A stretch of DNA of 64,000 bases from Marinobacterium_A aestuariivivens (GTDB lineage: Bacteria > Pseudomonadota > Gammaproteobacteria > Pseudomonadales > Balneatricaceae), in assembly GCF_042661465.1 (NCBI RefSeq), contig NZ_JBHSWE010000001.1:1-64000 (forward strand), in the 5' to 3' direction. Below are positions 49,375 to 58,888 of this stretch, one piece after another. Both the position numbers and the translations under genes were made by a program. The notes below the pieces were generated by a model, which worked only from the letters and a program-made list of their open reading frames with translations, had not been told where the DNA came from and made no database searches. Every line of letters starts with the position of its first letter. The stretch's first letter is position 1.

Positions 49375-50694
49375 ATGAACATGACGGCCAAGACCATGAC
49401 CCATCTACTGGAACCGATCGAGACCGCCAGCATCGACGAGCTGCGCCATGTCCAGCTCGAGCGCATGCGCTGGAGCCTGATGCACGCCTACGAGAACGTG
49501 CCCTTCTATCGTCAGAGCTTCGATGCCGCCGGCGTCCATCCGCGTGAACTCAACAGCCTCGCGGACCTGGCGAAGTTCCCGTTCACGCTGAAAAGCGACC
49601 TGCGCGACAACTACCCGTTCAACATGTTCGCGGTACCGATGCGCGATATCGTGCGGCTGCATGCCTCCAGCGGCACCACCGGCAAGCCGACCGTGGTCGG
49701 CTACACCCAGAACGATATCGACACCTGGGCCAACGTCGTCGCCCGCTCGCTGCGGGCCGCCGGCGCCCATGCCGGCGACCTGGTTCACGTCGCCTACGGT
49801 TACGGCCTCTTCACCGGCGGCCTCGGCGCCCACTACGGCGCCGAGCGGCTGGGCTGCACCGTCATCCCGATGTCCGGCGGCCAGACCGAAAAGCAGGTCC
49901 AGCTGATCCGCGACTTCAACCCGGACGTCATCATGGTGACACCGTCCTACATGCTGAACCTCGCCGACGAGATGGAGCGCCAGGGCATCGATCCCCACAA
50001 GCTGAAGCTGCGCCTGGGGGTATTCGGCGCCGAGCCCTGGACCGGCACCATGCGCACCGAGCTCGAGAACCGGCTCGGCATCGATGCGATGGACATCTAC
50101 GGCCTGTCCGAAGTCATGGGACCAGGCGTCGGCATGGAGTGCCGCGAATCCAAGGACGGCCCGACCCTCTGGGAGGATCTCTTCTATCCGGAGATCATCG
50201 ACCCGGCGACCGGCGAGGTGTTGCCGGACGGCGAATACGGCGAGCTGGTGTTCACCTCCCTGACCAAGGAGGCACTGCCGATCATTCGCTACCGCACCCG
50301 CGACCTGACCCGCCTGCTGCCGGGTACGGCCCGGCCGATGCGCCGTATCGACAAGATCACCGGTCGCAGCGACGACATGCTGATCATTCGCGGCGTCAAC
50401 GTCTTCCCGACCCAGATCGAGGAGCAGATCCTCCGCGTCGCCGAACTCTCGGCCCACTACGAGATCGTCGTCAGCCGCGACGGCAACCTCGACCAGGTGG
50501 AGGTAAAGGTCGAGCTCAAGCCCGACGCCGCTGGCATCGGCGAAGACGGTACCGCACGCGTGGTGAAGGAGCTCTCGCACCACATCAAGTCCTATATCGG
50601 CATCAGCACCCGCATCAGCGTCAATGCGCCGGGCACCCTCGCCCGCTCCGAGGGCAAGGCCAGGCACGTGACCGATCTGCGTCGAAAGCCGTGA
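49375..50694 (+). CDS. paaK: PaaK, phenylacetate-CoA ligase
   Basis: A 439-residue adenylate-forming enzyme that activates phenylacetate to phenylacetyl-CoA with ATP, the entry step of the pathway. The P-loop SSGTTGKP lies at residues 98-105. PSYMLNLADEM, GAEPWTGTMR, DIYGLSEVMGPG and RTRDLTRLLPG follow in normal order, and the C-terminal lid has SDDMLIIRGVNVFPTQIE. The length is that of the compact PaaK family and the frame is intact. It ends the paaFGHIJK unit and is followed by a heptamer array and a strong terminator. Confidence 0.95.
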   Translation: MNMTAKTMTHLLEPIETASIDELRHVQLERMRWSLMHAYENVPFYRQSFDAAGVHPRELNSLADLAKFPFTLKSDLRDNYPFNMFAVPMRDIVRLHASSGTTGKPTVVGYTQNDIDTWANVVARSLRAAGAHAGDLVHVAYGYGLFTGGLGAHYGAERLGCTVIPMSGGQTEKQVQLIRDFNPDVIMVTPSYMLNLADEMERQGIDPHKLKLRLGVFGAEPWTGTMRTELENRLGIDAMDIYGLSEVMGPGVGMECRESKDGPTLWEDLFYPEIIDPATGEVLPDGEYGELVFTSLTKEALPIIRYRTRDLTRLLPGTARPMRRIDKITGRSDDMLIIRGVNVFPTQIEEQILRVAELSAHYEIVVSRDGNLDQVEVKVELKPDAAGIGEDGTARVVKELSHHIKSYIGISTRISVNAPGTLARSEGKARHVTDLRRKP

Positions 50695-50702
50695 CGGGTC
50701 AG

Positions 50703-50737
50703 GCGTTGGGCGTTAGGCGTTAGGCGTTAGGCGTCGC
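50703..50737. repeat. Tandem heptamer array (GCGTTAG)
   Basis: GCGTTGG, three copies of GCGTTAG, then GCGTCGC follow each other directly, nine bases after the paaK stop. The stop itself lies within TGACGGG, the unit of the heptamer array found after the TRAP genes at 60211. Confidence 0.75.
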
Positions 50738-50765
50738 GCCTCGAACAACGGACCTCATCACCATT

Positions 50766-50788
50766 GGCCGGATCTTCCGGCCTTTTTT
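50766..50788 (+). terminator. Rho-independent terminator after paaK
   Basis: GGCCGGA and TCCGGCC form a seven-base stem around TCT, followed directly by six Ts. It closes the paaFGHIJK transcript. Confidence 0.9.
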
Positions 50789-50824
50789 CGGTTCATCGCG
50801 CTTTAGCGGGAAGAAGGCATCATT

Positions 50825-51009
50825 CGTAGGATGGGTGGAGCCGCAATGGCACTCCGCTGTCGGTTGGCAGCGCAGGTGGCGCGGCGCAACCCATCAATGA
50901 CTCCAGCTTCCGCGGCGCTGACTTGACACCCCAAGATGGGTTACACGACGCCCTGGCCGCGTCGGAATCGGCTATCCCTTGTCCCCGCGTCGTTTCACCC
51001 ATCCTACGA
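50825..51009. repeat. Dispersed palindromic repeats, copies 4 and 5
   Basis: CGTAGGATGGGTGGAGCCGC ... GCGCAACCCATC (50825-50896) is followed by GATGGGTTACACGACG ... CGTCGTTTCACCCATCCTACGA (50935-51009). The two units are mirror images of each other and occupy most of the gap before the paaA promoter. Confidence 0.7.
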
Positions 51010-51047
51010 TTCTCACCACTCACAGACAAATGACACGTCAAAATTGC

Positions 51048-51075
51048 TTTACATCAACTTTCTGTGTCATATAAT
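51048..51075 (+). promoter_or_regulatory. Sigma-70-type promoter for paaABCDE with flanking inverted repeat
   Basis: TTTACA (51048-51053) and TATAAT (51070-51075) are separated by 16 bases and lie 58 bases before the paaA start. An inverted repeat ATGACAC (51030-51036) / GTGTCAT (51064-51070) brackets the -35 box and touches the -10 box, a good place for a repressor. ATGACAC also occurs near 44060 in the paaF upstream region. Confidence 0.65.
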
Positions 51076-51132
51076 CCTAAGTATCCGACAGCGACGGAGC
51101 ACCTTCGCCCGCCACGAACCACAGGAGCCGCC

Positions 51133-52122
51133 ATGTACGCCCAACTCGTAGATACCGGTGTCAAGCGCGTCAAGCGCCTCGAGGAGATGTCGCCCGAAGA
51201 GCGCGCCTTCCAGGAAAAGATCGATGCCGACATCAAGATCGAACCGAAGAACTGGATGCCGGACGCTTACCGCCGCACCCTGATCCGCCAGATGTCCCAG
51301 CATGCGCACTCCGAAATCGTCGGCATGCTGCCGGAGAAGAACTGGCTGACCCGGGCGCCGAACTTCAAGCGCAAGCTGCAGCTGCTGGCCAAGATCCAGG
51401 ACGAGGCGGGCCACGGCCTCTACCTCTACAGCGCCATGGAAACCCTGGGCGCCGACCGCGACGAGGAAGTCGCCAAGCTGCACAGCGGCGAGGTGAAGTA
51501 CTCCAGCATCTTCAATTACCCGACCCTGAGCTGGGCCGACATGGGCACCGTCGGCTGGCTGGTCGACGGCGCCGCCATCGTTAACCAGGTTGTATTACAA
51601 AGAACATCTTACGGTCCGTACTCCCGTGCCATGATTCGCATCTGCAAGGAAGAGAGCTTTCACCAGCGCCAGGGCTACCAGATCCTGCTGCACATGATGC
51701 GCGAGGGTACCGAGGAGCAGAAAGCGATGGTGCAGGAGTCGATCAACCGCTTCTGGTGGCCGTCGCTGATGATGTTCGGTCCGCACGACGGCGACTCGCC
51801 CAACTCGGCCCAGTCGATGCAGTGGAAGATCAAGCGCATGTCCAACGACGATCTGCGTCAGCGCTTCATCGACCAGACGGTGCCGCAGCTCGAGCTGCTC
51901 GGCTGCACTGCCCCGGACCCGGATCTGAAGTGGAACCCCGAACGCGGCCACTACGACTTCGGCGAGATCGACTGGAGCGAGTTCTACGCGGTTCTCAAGG
52001 GCAACGGTCCCTGCAACCGCGACCGCCTGCGCACCCGCCGCAACGCGATCGAAAACGGCGCCTGGGTTCGCGAAGCGGCCCGCAAGCATGCCGAAAAACA
52101 TAACAAGGCCGACGCGGCCTGA
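51133..52122 (+). CDS. paaA: PaaA, phenylacetyl-CoA epoxidase oxygenase subunit
   Basis: The 329-residue catalytic subunit of the di-iron multicomponent epoxidase that converts phenylacetyl-CoA to its ring-1,2-epoxide. Ferritin-like iron ligands lie in IQDEAGHGLYLYSAMETLG and RICKEESFHQRQGYQ. The C-terminus has YDFGEIDWSEFYAVLKG. The ATG at 51133 follows CAGGAG; the frame is open further upstream but without a ribosome site. It is the first gene of the paaABCDE-Z unit, and paaB follows after 16 bases. The frame is intact. Confidence 0.96.
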   Translation: MYAQLVDTGVKRVKRLEEMSPEERAFQEKIDADIKIEPKNWMPDAYRRTLIRQMSQHAHSEIVGMLPEKNWLTRAPNFKRKLQLLAKIQDEAGHGLYLYSAMETLGADRDEEVAKLHSGEVKYSSIFNYPTLSWADMGTVGWLVDGAAIVNQVVLQRTSYGPYSRAMIRICKEESFHQRQGYQILLHMMREGTEEQKAMVQESINRFWWPSLMMFGPHDGDSPNSAQSMQWKIKRMSNDDLRQRFIDQTVPQLELLGCTAPDPDLKWNPERGHYDFGEIDWSEFYAVLKGNGPCNRDRLRTRRNAIENGAWVREAARKHAEKHNKADAA

Positions 52123-52138
52123 GGCAGGAGATTCCAAT

Positions 52139-52420
52139 ATGTCCGACTGGACCCTTTTCGAAGTATTCGTACGCAGCAAGCACGGCCTGAACCACAAGCA
52201 CGTCGGCAGCGTCCACGCCGCCGATGCCGCCATGGCGCTGGAAAACGCCCGCGAGCTCTACACACGCCGCAGCGAAGGCGTAAGCCTTTGGGTCGTCCCC
52301 TCAGTACAGATCACCGCCTCCTCGCCTGACGAGAAGGAGCCGCTGTTCGACCCGTCCGACGACAAGGTCTACCGCCATGCGACCTTCTACGACCTGCCCA
52401 AAGAAGTCGGCCACATGTAA
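52139..52420 (+). CDS. paaB: PaaB, phenylacetyl-CoA epoxidase structural subunit
   Basis: A 93-residue protein with the PaaB pattern WTLFEVFVRSKHGLNHKHVG and LWVVPSVQITASSPDEKEPLF. PaaB bridges the PaaAC heterodimers of the epoxidase and has no catalytic residues of its own. A clear ribosome site (GGCAGGAG) precedes the ATG at 52139. Confidence 0.95.
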   Translation: MSDWTLFEVFVRSKHGLNHKHVGSVHAADAAMALENARELYTRRSEGVSLWVVPSVQITASSPDEKEPLFDPSDDKVYRHATFYDLPKEVGHM

Positions 52421-52432
52421 CGGAGGCGGGAC

Positions 52433-53194
52433 ATGAATCAGCAACAAGCACTTTTTGAATACCTGCTGCGACTGGGCGACAGCGACCTGATCCTCGCCCA
52501 GCGCCTGTGCGAACTGGTCGGCCACGCGCCGGCTCTGGAAGAGGAGATGGCCATCGGCAACGTCGCCCTGGACCTGCTGGGCCAGGCCCGCTCCTGGCTC
52601 AAATATGCCGGCGAGGTCGAAGGTGCCGGCCGCGATGCCGATGCCCTGGCCTTCCTGCGCAACGAGCGTGAATACCGCAACCTGCTGATCGTCGAGCAGT
52701 CCAACGGCAACTTCGCCGACACCCTGGCGCGCCAGTACCTGTTCGACGCCTGGCACTACTACCTGCTGCAGGCGCTCAGCGCATCCGCCGACGAACGCAT
52801 TGCGGCCATCGCCGCCAAGGGGCTCAAGGAGGTGACCTATCACCTGCGCCGCTCCAGCGCCTGGGTCAGGCGTCTTGGCGACGGTACCGACGAGAGCCAC
52901 GCCAAGATGCAGGTCGCGATCGACGAGATCTGGACCTACAGCGGCGAAATGCTGGTCGCCGACGAGGCGGACAAGCTGCTGCAGGCCGCCGGTATCGGCG
53001 CCGATCTCGAGCAGGTGAAGCAGCAGTGGCAGGCCCATGTCGCCGCGACCCTGGCCGAAGCGACACTCGAGCAGCCGGCCGAGGACAGCTACATGCAGAC
53101 CGGCGGCAAGCAGGGCTACCACACCGAACAGCTGGGCTTCCTGCTGGCTGAAATGCAGTACCTGCCGCGGGCCTACCCGGGCGCGTCCTGGTAA
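52433..53194 (+). CDS. paaC: PaaC, phenylacetyl-CoA epoxidase scaffold subunit
   Basis: A 253-residue ferritin-like helical protein that pairs with PaaA. LGDSDLILAQRLCELVGHAP and IGNVALDLLGQARSWLKYAG are typical of PaaC, as is KEVTYHLRRSSAWVRRLGDG. It starts 12 bases after paaB and is intact. It resembles PaaA distantly but does not carry the full di-iron ligand set. Confidence 0.95.
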   Translation: MNQQQALFEYLLRLGDSDLILAQRLCELVGHAPALEEEMAIGNVALDLLGQARSWLKYAGEVEGAGRDADALAFLRNEREYRNLLIVEQSNGNFADTLARQYLFDAWHYYLLQALSASADERIAAIAAKGLKEVTYHLRRSSAWVRRLGDGTDESHAKMQVAIDEIWTYSGEMLVADEADKLLQAAGIGADLEQVKQQWQAHVAATLAEATLEQPAEDSYMQTGGKQGYHTEQLGFLLAEMQYLPRAYPGASW

Positions 53195-53211
53195 ACACGA
53201 AGACGATCGAG

Positions 53212-53762
53212 GTGATTCTGGTGGAGCAACGGCAAGCGGACAACCTGATCGCGACGGACCGCCCTGGCCTGCGGGCACGCGCCCGTCGCTGGATGCCGTC
53301 TGGCAGCTGCTCGAGCAGGTGCCGGACCCCGAGGTACCGGTGGTCAACGTCGTCGAACTCGGCATCGTGCGAGACCTCTGCTGGCAGGACGACACCCTCG
53401 AGGTCTGGGTCACGCCGACCTACTCGGGCTGCCCGGCGACGCATTTTATCGAGGAGGAGATCAGTACCGCCCTGAACCGGGCGGGCCTGACGAATCACCG
53501 GCTGAAGCAGCGGCTGGCGCCGGCCTGGACCACCGACTGGATCACCGAGACGGCGCGGGAAAAGCTGCGCGCCTTCGGTATCGCACCGCCCGAGGGCAGT
53601 GCCGGCAAGCGCAGCCTGCTCGGCGAGGATCCGGCGGTGACCTGCCCGCAGTGCGGCTCGACGCACACCGAGCGGGTCAGCGAGTTCGGCTCCACCGCCT
53701 GTAAGGCGCTGTACCGTTGCCGCGACTGCCTCGAACCCTTCGACTATTTCAAATGCATCTAA
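53212..53762 (+). CDS. paaD: PaaD, iron-sulfur maturation factor of the epoxidase system (frameshifted)
   Basis: A protein of about 183 residues. The N-terminal DUF59/MIP18-like domain has PDPEVPVVNVVELGIVRD and TPTYSGCPATHFIEEEI. The C-terminal region holds a Cys cluster (CPQCGSTHTE ... CKALYRCRDCLEPFDYFKC) of the PaaD type. It is thought to insert the Fe-S cluster of PaaE. The frame slips at about 53275 (CTGCGGGCACG, one G short), about 20 residues into the gene. The start near 53212 has a plausible site (GAGGTGATT) and follows paaC by 17 bases. Confidence 0.87.
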
Positions 53763-53773
53763 GCCGGCTGCCC

Positions 53774-53861
53774 GGTGTTGGGTTTCGGCCTAGCGGCCTT
53801 CACCCAACCTACTTCAATAGCTGGATCGTAGGTTGGGTGGAGCGAAGCGTAACCCAACACC
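53774..53861. repeat. Dispersed palindromic repeat, copy 6
   Basis: GGTGTTGGGTTTCGGCC ... CACCCAACCTAC is followed by CGTAGGTTGGGTGGAGCG ... CGTAACCCAACACC, so the whole unit is an inverted repeat. It sits inside the paa operon, between paaD and paaE. It most resembles copy 1 (GTGTTGGGTT). Confidence 0.75.
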
Positions 53862-53913
53862 TTTGCGAAGCTCAAAGGGGCAGCGGGTTTGAAATAAAAG
53901 AGAGAGAACAATT

Positions 53914-54987
53914 ATGAGCCGTTTTCATCTGCTGGAAGTGGCGGACGTGCGCCAGGAAACCCGCGATGCGATCTCGATCGCGTTCGCGGTTCCGCAGGAG
54001 CTGAAGTCCGCGTATCAATACCGCGAAGGCCAGCACCTGGTCCTGCGCAGCCTGATCGATGGCGAGGAGGTACGCCGCTCCTACTCCATCTGTTCGTCGC
54101 CTTCGGACGCCGAGTTGCGTATCGCCGTCAAGCGGATATCGGGCGGGCTGTTCTCCAACTATCTCAACGACCAGGCGCGCAAGGGACTGGCGATCGAGGC
54201 GATGCCGCCGGCCGGCCATTTCCACGTCGAGCTGGACCCGGCCCGCGCCGGGCGATACCTCGCCGTGGCGGCGGGCAGCGGCATTACGCCGATCTACTCG
54301 ATCGTCAAGACCACGCTGGAAACCGAGCCGAACAGTGAATTCACCCTGTTTTACGGCAACCGGGCCACCACCAGCACCATCCTGCGAGAGCAGCTCGAGG
54401 ACCTGAAGAACCGCTTCATGGACAGGTTCAACCTGATCTACATCATGACCCGCGAGCAGCAGGACATCGATCTGTACAACGGCCGCATCGATGGCGACAA
54501 GTGCAAGGTGCTATTCGAGCACTGGCTCGATGTGCCCCACCTGACCGCCGCCTTTCTCTGCGGTCCACAAACGATGATCGAAACCGTCAGAGGTCAGCTC
54601 GAAGCACACCGGCTCGAACGCTCCCGCATCCATTACGAGCTGTTCGCACCGACAGGCGGCAACCAGGCTCGGCCGCGCCGGGTGCCCGAGAAGACCGGCA
54701 GTGTCCAGATGTGCGATATCACAGTGATTGCCGATGGGCGCCAGGTCAGCTTCGAGCTGGCGCGCGATACCGACAACATCCTCGATGCCGGCAATGCCCA
54801 GGGCGCCGATCTGCCCTACTCCTGCAAGGCCGGCGTCTGCTCCACCTGCCGTGCCCGCGTCGTCGAGGGCGAGGTGGATATGGACGCCAATTTCGCCCTC
54901 GAGGACTACGAAGTGGAGGCCGGCTACGTGCTGTCCTGCCAGTGCTACCCGGTGAGCGACAGGGTCGTCCTCGATTTCGACCACTGA
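53914..54987 (+). CDS. paaE: PaaE, phenylacetyl-CoA epoxidase reductase
   Basis: A 357-residue FAD/[2Fe-2S] reductase passing NADPH electrons to PaaA. RRSYSICSS binds FAD, AVAAGSGITPIYSIVK is the nicotinamide region, and FLCGPQTMIETVR follows. The C-terminal plant-type ferredoxin has SCKAGVCSTCRARVVEG and a distal Cys in VLSCQCYP. It follows the palindromic repeat and precedes paaZ by 15 bases. The frame is intact. Confidence 0.95.
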   Translation: MSRFHLLEVADVRQETRDAISIAFAVPQELKSAYQYREGQHLVLRSLIDGEEVRRSYSICSSPSDAELRIAVKRISGGLFSNYLNDQARKGLAIEAMPPAGHFHVELDPARAGRYLAVAAGSGITPIYSIVKTTLETEPNSEFTLFYGNRATTSTILREQLEDLKNRFMDRFNLIYIMTREQQDIDLYNGRIDGDKCKVLFEHWLDVPHLTAAFLCGPQTMIETVRGQLEAHRLERSRIHYELFAPTGGNQARPRRVPEKTGSVQMCDITVIADGRQVSFELARDTDNILDAGNAQGADLPYSCKAGVCSTCRARVVEGEVDMDANFALEDYEVEAGYVLSCQCYPVSDRVVLDFDH

Positions 54988-55002
54988 GTGAAAGGTATTG
55001 CC

Positions 55003-57047
55003 ATGAAATTGAAAAGTTATATCCACGGCCAGTGGCACGAAGGCAGCGATGCCGGCACCGAGGTGTTCAACGCCGTCAACGGCGAACCGGTTTGCAGCGT
55101 CAGCAGCAACGGCATCGACTTCGCCGACGCCGTCCGCCATGCCCGTGAACACGGGGGACCTGCTCTGCGCAGGATGACCTTCCACGAAAGGGCCAATGCG
55201 CTGAAGACACTGGCGCAACGGCTGATGGAGAAAAAGGAGGCTTTCTACCGCATCTCCGCCTGGACCGGCGCGACCCGCACGGACAGCTGGATCGACATCG
55301 AGGGCGGCATCAGTACCCTCTTCACCTACTCCAGTCTGGTGCGACGCGAACTGCCGAACGAGACGTTCCTCGTCGAGGACGACGCCATCCGGCTGTCCGG
55401 CCAAGGTTCCTTCATCGGCCGCCACCTGCTGGTGCCGAAGGAGGGCGTCGCGGTCCACATCAACGCCTTCAACTTCCCCTGCTGGGGCATGCTGGAGAAG
55501 ATCGCCCCGAGCCTCGCCGCCGGCGTACCGGTGATCGTCAAGCCCGCGACGGCGTCGGCCTATTTGACCGAAGCGATGGTGCGCGAGATCGTCGCCAGCG
55601 GCCTGCTGCCGGAAGGTTCGGTCCAGCTGATCTGTGGCGGCGTCGGCAACCTGCTCGACCTGCTCGACGAGCAGGACGTGGTCACCTTCACCGGCTCTGC
55701 CGCCACCGGCCGGAAACTGCGCAGCCATCCCAATATCGTCGCGAAGTCGATCCCCTTCACGATGGAAGCCGACTCGCTGAACTGCAGCATCCTCGGCGAC
55801 AGCGTGGAGCCGGGCTCGGCGGAGTTCGACCTCTATGTGAAGGAAGTCGCGCGGGAGATGACCGTCAAGGCCGGTCAGAAGTGCACCGCCATCCGCCGCG
55901 CCATCGTGCCGCGCAACCGCGTCGAGGCGGTCGCCGAGGCACTGAAGGCACGCCTCGACAGGATCACCGTCGGCGACCCGTCGGTCGAGGGCGTGCGCAT
56001 GGGGCCGCTGGTCGGCCGCAGCCAGGTCGAGGACGTCTGGGGCCGGGTCGCGGAACTTCGCCAGAGCTGCGAGCTGCTGTTTGGCGGCGAGCGTGACTTC
56101 CCGGTCCTCGGGGGCAACACCGAAACCGGCGCCTTCTTCCCCGCTACCCTGCTGTATGCGGACCAGCCGCTGCAGAACGAGGCTCCGCACGCGATCGAAG
56201 CCTTCGGCCCGGTCTCGACGCTGATGCCCTATGAAGGCATCGATCAGGCCATCGCCATCGCCAAACGGGGCAGGGGCAGCCTGGTCGGCTCGATCGTCAC
56301 GGCGGACGATCGCGAGGCACGGGACCTGGTGCTCGGCTGCGCGGCCTGGCATGGACGCCTGCTGGTGCTGAACGCCGACTGCGCGAAGGAATCCACCGGC
56401 CACGGCTCGCCGCTGCCGACGCTGGTCCACGGCGGTCCGGGCCGCGCCGGCGGCGGCGAGGAACTGGGCGGCCTGCGCGCGGTGAAGCACTATATGCAAC
56501 GCACGGCAATCCAGGGCCACCCGACCACCCTGACGGCGATCACCCGGGAATTCAACCCGGGCTCCGAGGAGATCACGGATCCGGTACACCCTTTCCGCAA
56601 GTACTTCGAGGAGCTGAAGATCGGCGAAACCCTGATCACCCACCGCCGTACCGTCACCGAAGCGGATATCGTCAATTTCGGCTGCCTGTCGGGCGATCAT
56701 TTCTACGCCCACTTCGACGAACTGGCGGCCAGGGACTCGATGTTCGGCAAGCGCGTCGCCCACGGCTACTTCGTCATTTCGGCGGCCGCCGGCCTGTTCG
56801 TCGAGCCCTCCCCGGTCCGGTGCTGGCCAACTACGGCATGGAGAACCTGCGCTTCGTCGAACCGGTCGGTATCGGCGACACGATTCAGGTACGCCTCACC
56901 TGCAAGCAGAAGATCAGGAAGGACCGCCGTTCCGAGGATGAGCAACCCAACGGCGTGGTGGTCTGGGACGTCGAGGTCAGAAATCAGCACGACCGGCCGG
57001 TCGCGCTGTACAACATCCTGACACTGGTCGCCCGCCGGGAGGATTGA
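55003..57047 (+). CDS. paaZ: PaaZ, oxepin-CoA hydrolase / semialdehyde dehydrogenase (frameshifted)
   Basis: A bifunctional ring-opening enzyme of about 681 residues. The N-terminal ALDH domain has HINAFNFPCWGMLEK, the catalytic Glu in TMEADSLNCSI and Cys in AGQKCTAIRRA. The C-terminal MaoC-type hydratase domain carries the Asp/His pair in LSGDHFYAHFDE and GYFVISAAAGLF. The frame slips at about 56810 (TCCCCGGTCC), and the last 75 residues continue one frame over to 57047. The ATG at 55003 has AAAGG upstream. Together with paaN it gives this strain two ALDH-type paa enzymes. Confidence 0.92.
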
Positions 57048-57062
57048 CCCGGACCGTTGACA

Positions 57063-57096
57063 GCGGGCTGTCCTTCTAAACGGGGGACAGGCCCGC
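57063..57096 (+). terminator. Possible terminator hairpin after paaZ
   Basis: GCGGGCTGTCC pairs with GGACAGGCCCGC (one bulge) 16 bases past the paaZ stop. No T run follows, so it could be a Rho-dependent or attenuating structure. The 190 bases up to dctP hold no other recognisable feature. Confidence 0.4.
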
Positions 57097-57289
57097 CCCC
57101 GGAAACGGTTAATCTTCGGTTGGACCTTATCGAGGGATTTGTTCCATAGGGGAAACAATATTGTGAGCGGAAGGTTCATGATCCCCGCCGCCGCTTCAAA
57201 TAAGATTGCTGAATATCAAGTTCGCATGCGCCGGTCGTCGGTGCTCCGATCATTGAACGAAAGTTGATAACCATAATAAGGAAACTTCG

Positions 57290-58309
57290 ATGAACGTTAA
57301 AAAACTCCTCACTGCCGCTGCCTCCATCGCCGCCTTCAGCGCCCTGCCCGCGCTGGCCCAGACAGAGATGCACGTCGCCAGCTGGCTGCCGCCGACCCAT
57401 CCCCACAATGCCGTGGTGCTGCCCACCTGGGGCAAGTGGATCGAAGAGGCGACCGAAGGCCGTGTGACGCTGAAGATCGACTATGATCTCGGTCACCCGA
57501 AAGATCTGTTCACCCTGGTCGAAGACGGCGTCGCCGATGCCGGCTGGTCCTTCCACGGCTACGTGCCCGGCCGTTTCCGCCTGACCCAGATCGTCGAACA
57601 GCCGCTGCTCGGCGCCGGCGCCGAAGCCGCCTCCGTGGCCTACTGGCGTGTGTACGAGAAGTACCTGAAGCCGGCTGACGAGCACATCGGTCTCGAGGTC
57701 GTTGGTCTCTTTACCCACGCCCCGGGTCAGATTCAGATGGCCGAGCCGATCAAGAGCCTGGCCGAACTCGAAGGCAAGAAGATCCGCCTCGGCGGCGGTA
57801 TCCAGAGCGTGCTCGGCGAACGCATGCACGTGACGCCGGTCAACGCGCCGGCCACCAAGGTCTACGAGATGATGCAGCAGGGTGTCATCGATGGCGCCTT
57901 CATGCCAGTCTGCGAGCAGAAGGTCCTGCGCCTGAGCGAAGTCGCCGACAACCTGACGCTGCTGCCGGGCGGCCTGTACCTGGGCAGCTTTGCCATCTTC
58001 GTCAACCCGGACTTCCTCGCCGACCTGTCCGACGAGGACCGTGCAGCGGTTCTCGGCGTCTCCGGCGAGAAGCTGTCCCGGCTGGCCGGTGAGGTCTGGG
58101 ATCAGTGCGGTCACGATGCCCTGGTTGAAAGCCGCGCTTCCGGTGTCGACATCGTCGAAATCGCCGCTAACGAACCGATGGCCGAAGAGTTCCGCAAGGT
58201 CGCCGAAGGCCTCGATGACGTCTGGCTGAAGGAAGTGGCCGACGAAGGCGTCGATGCCAAGGCGGCGCTGGCCGAACTGCGTGAAATCGCCCGCAGCTAC
58301 CCCAACTGA
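57290..58309 (+). CDS. dctP: TRAP transporter substrate-binding protein (DctP family)
   Basis: A 339-residue periplasmic receptor with a signal peptide (KKLLTAAASIAAFSALPALA, cleavage near residue 24). The mature start MHVASWLPPTHPHN, the central LAELEGKKIRLGGGIQS with a possible carboxylate-binding Arg, and GALYLG-like GGLYLGSFAIFVNPDF fit DctP/TAXI-independent TRAP receptors for organic acids. The membrane subunits follow immediately. Position after the paa genes suggests an aromatic or carboxylic acid ligand. The name marks the family, not C4-dicarboxylate specificity. Confidence 0.88.
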   Translation: MNVKKLLTAAASIAAFSALPALAQTEMHVASWLPPTHPHNAVVLPTWGKWIEEATEGRVTLKIDYDLGHPKDLFTLVEDGVADAGWSFHGYVPGRFRLTQIVEQPLLGAGAEAASVAYWRVYEKYLKPADEHIGLEVVGLFTHAPGQIQMAEPIKSLAELEGKKIRLGGGIQSVLGERMHVTPVNAPATKVYEMMQQGVIDGAFMPVCEQKVLRLSEVADNLTLLPGGLYLGSFAIFVNPDFLADLSDEDRAAVLGVSGEKLSRLAGEVWDQCGHDALVESRASGVDIVEIAANEPMAEEFRKVAEGLDDVWLKEVADEGVDAKAALAELREIARSYPN

Positions 58310-58320
58310 GGATATCCGGC

Positions 58321-58848
58321 ATGCATTTCTCTACCTGGTTGCATTCGCACTACAAGGAGAAAGGCCCGGTGCTATGGCTGGCGTTCGCCCTCGAAGCGCT
58401 GGCCGCGCTCGTCCTGGTGCTGCTGATGCTGCTGACCTGCGCCGATGTCGTCGGCCGCTATTTCTTCAGCAATGCGGTGGACGGCGCGGTGGAGATGACC
58501 GAGATCGCCATCGCCGTGATCGTCTTCGCGGAGATCCCGGTCATCACCTGGCGCGGCACCCATGTGGTGGTCGACATCATGGACAACTTCTTCGGCCAGG
58601 CCTGGGTGAAGTTGCTGGAGAGCCTGTCGGCGGTCGTGATCACCGCCTCCCTCTACTTCCTGGGCGAGCGCATCTTCGTCGAGGCTGCCCGCTCGCTGCG
58701 GCGCAACGAGGTCACCGAGCATCTGCAGCTGCCGATCGGCTACGTCATCCAGTATATCGGCGTGATGTGCTGGATCGCCGCCGCCGGCACCCTGACCTGG
58801 GGCATCTACAGGCTATTCCGCGGCAGGGCCGCCGCGGTCACCGCCTGA
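58321..58848 (+). CDS. dctQ: TRAP transporter small membrane subunit (DctQ family)
   Basis: A 175-residue protein with four hydrophobic segments (ALAALVLVLLMLLTCADVVG; AIAVIVFAEIPVITW; LLESLSAVVITASLYFLG; PIGYVIQYIGVMCWIAAA). The pattern WRGTHVVVDIMDN is common in DctQ. It starts 11 bases after dctP and is intact. Confidence 0.9.
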   Translation: MHFSTWLHSHYKEKGPVLWLAFALEALAALVLVLLMLLTCADVVGRYFFSNAVDGAVEMTEIAIAVIVFAEIPVITWRGTHVVVDIMDNFFGQAWVKLLESLSAVVITASLYFLGERIFVEAARSLRRNEVTEHLQLPIGYVIQYIGVMCWIAAAGTLTWGIYRLFRGRAAAVTA

Positions 58849-58888
58849 TGGCGGCAACCCATAACAATAACTGCGAGAACCCAACATC

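Noticed and set aside
54511..56763. A 750-residue open frame on the reverse strand
   Set aside because: It is exactly antisense to paaE/paaZ, which have clear motifs. Long antisense frames are expected from GC-rich codon usage, and this one has no recognisable domain.
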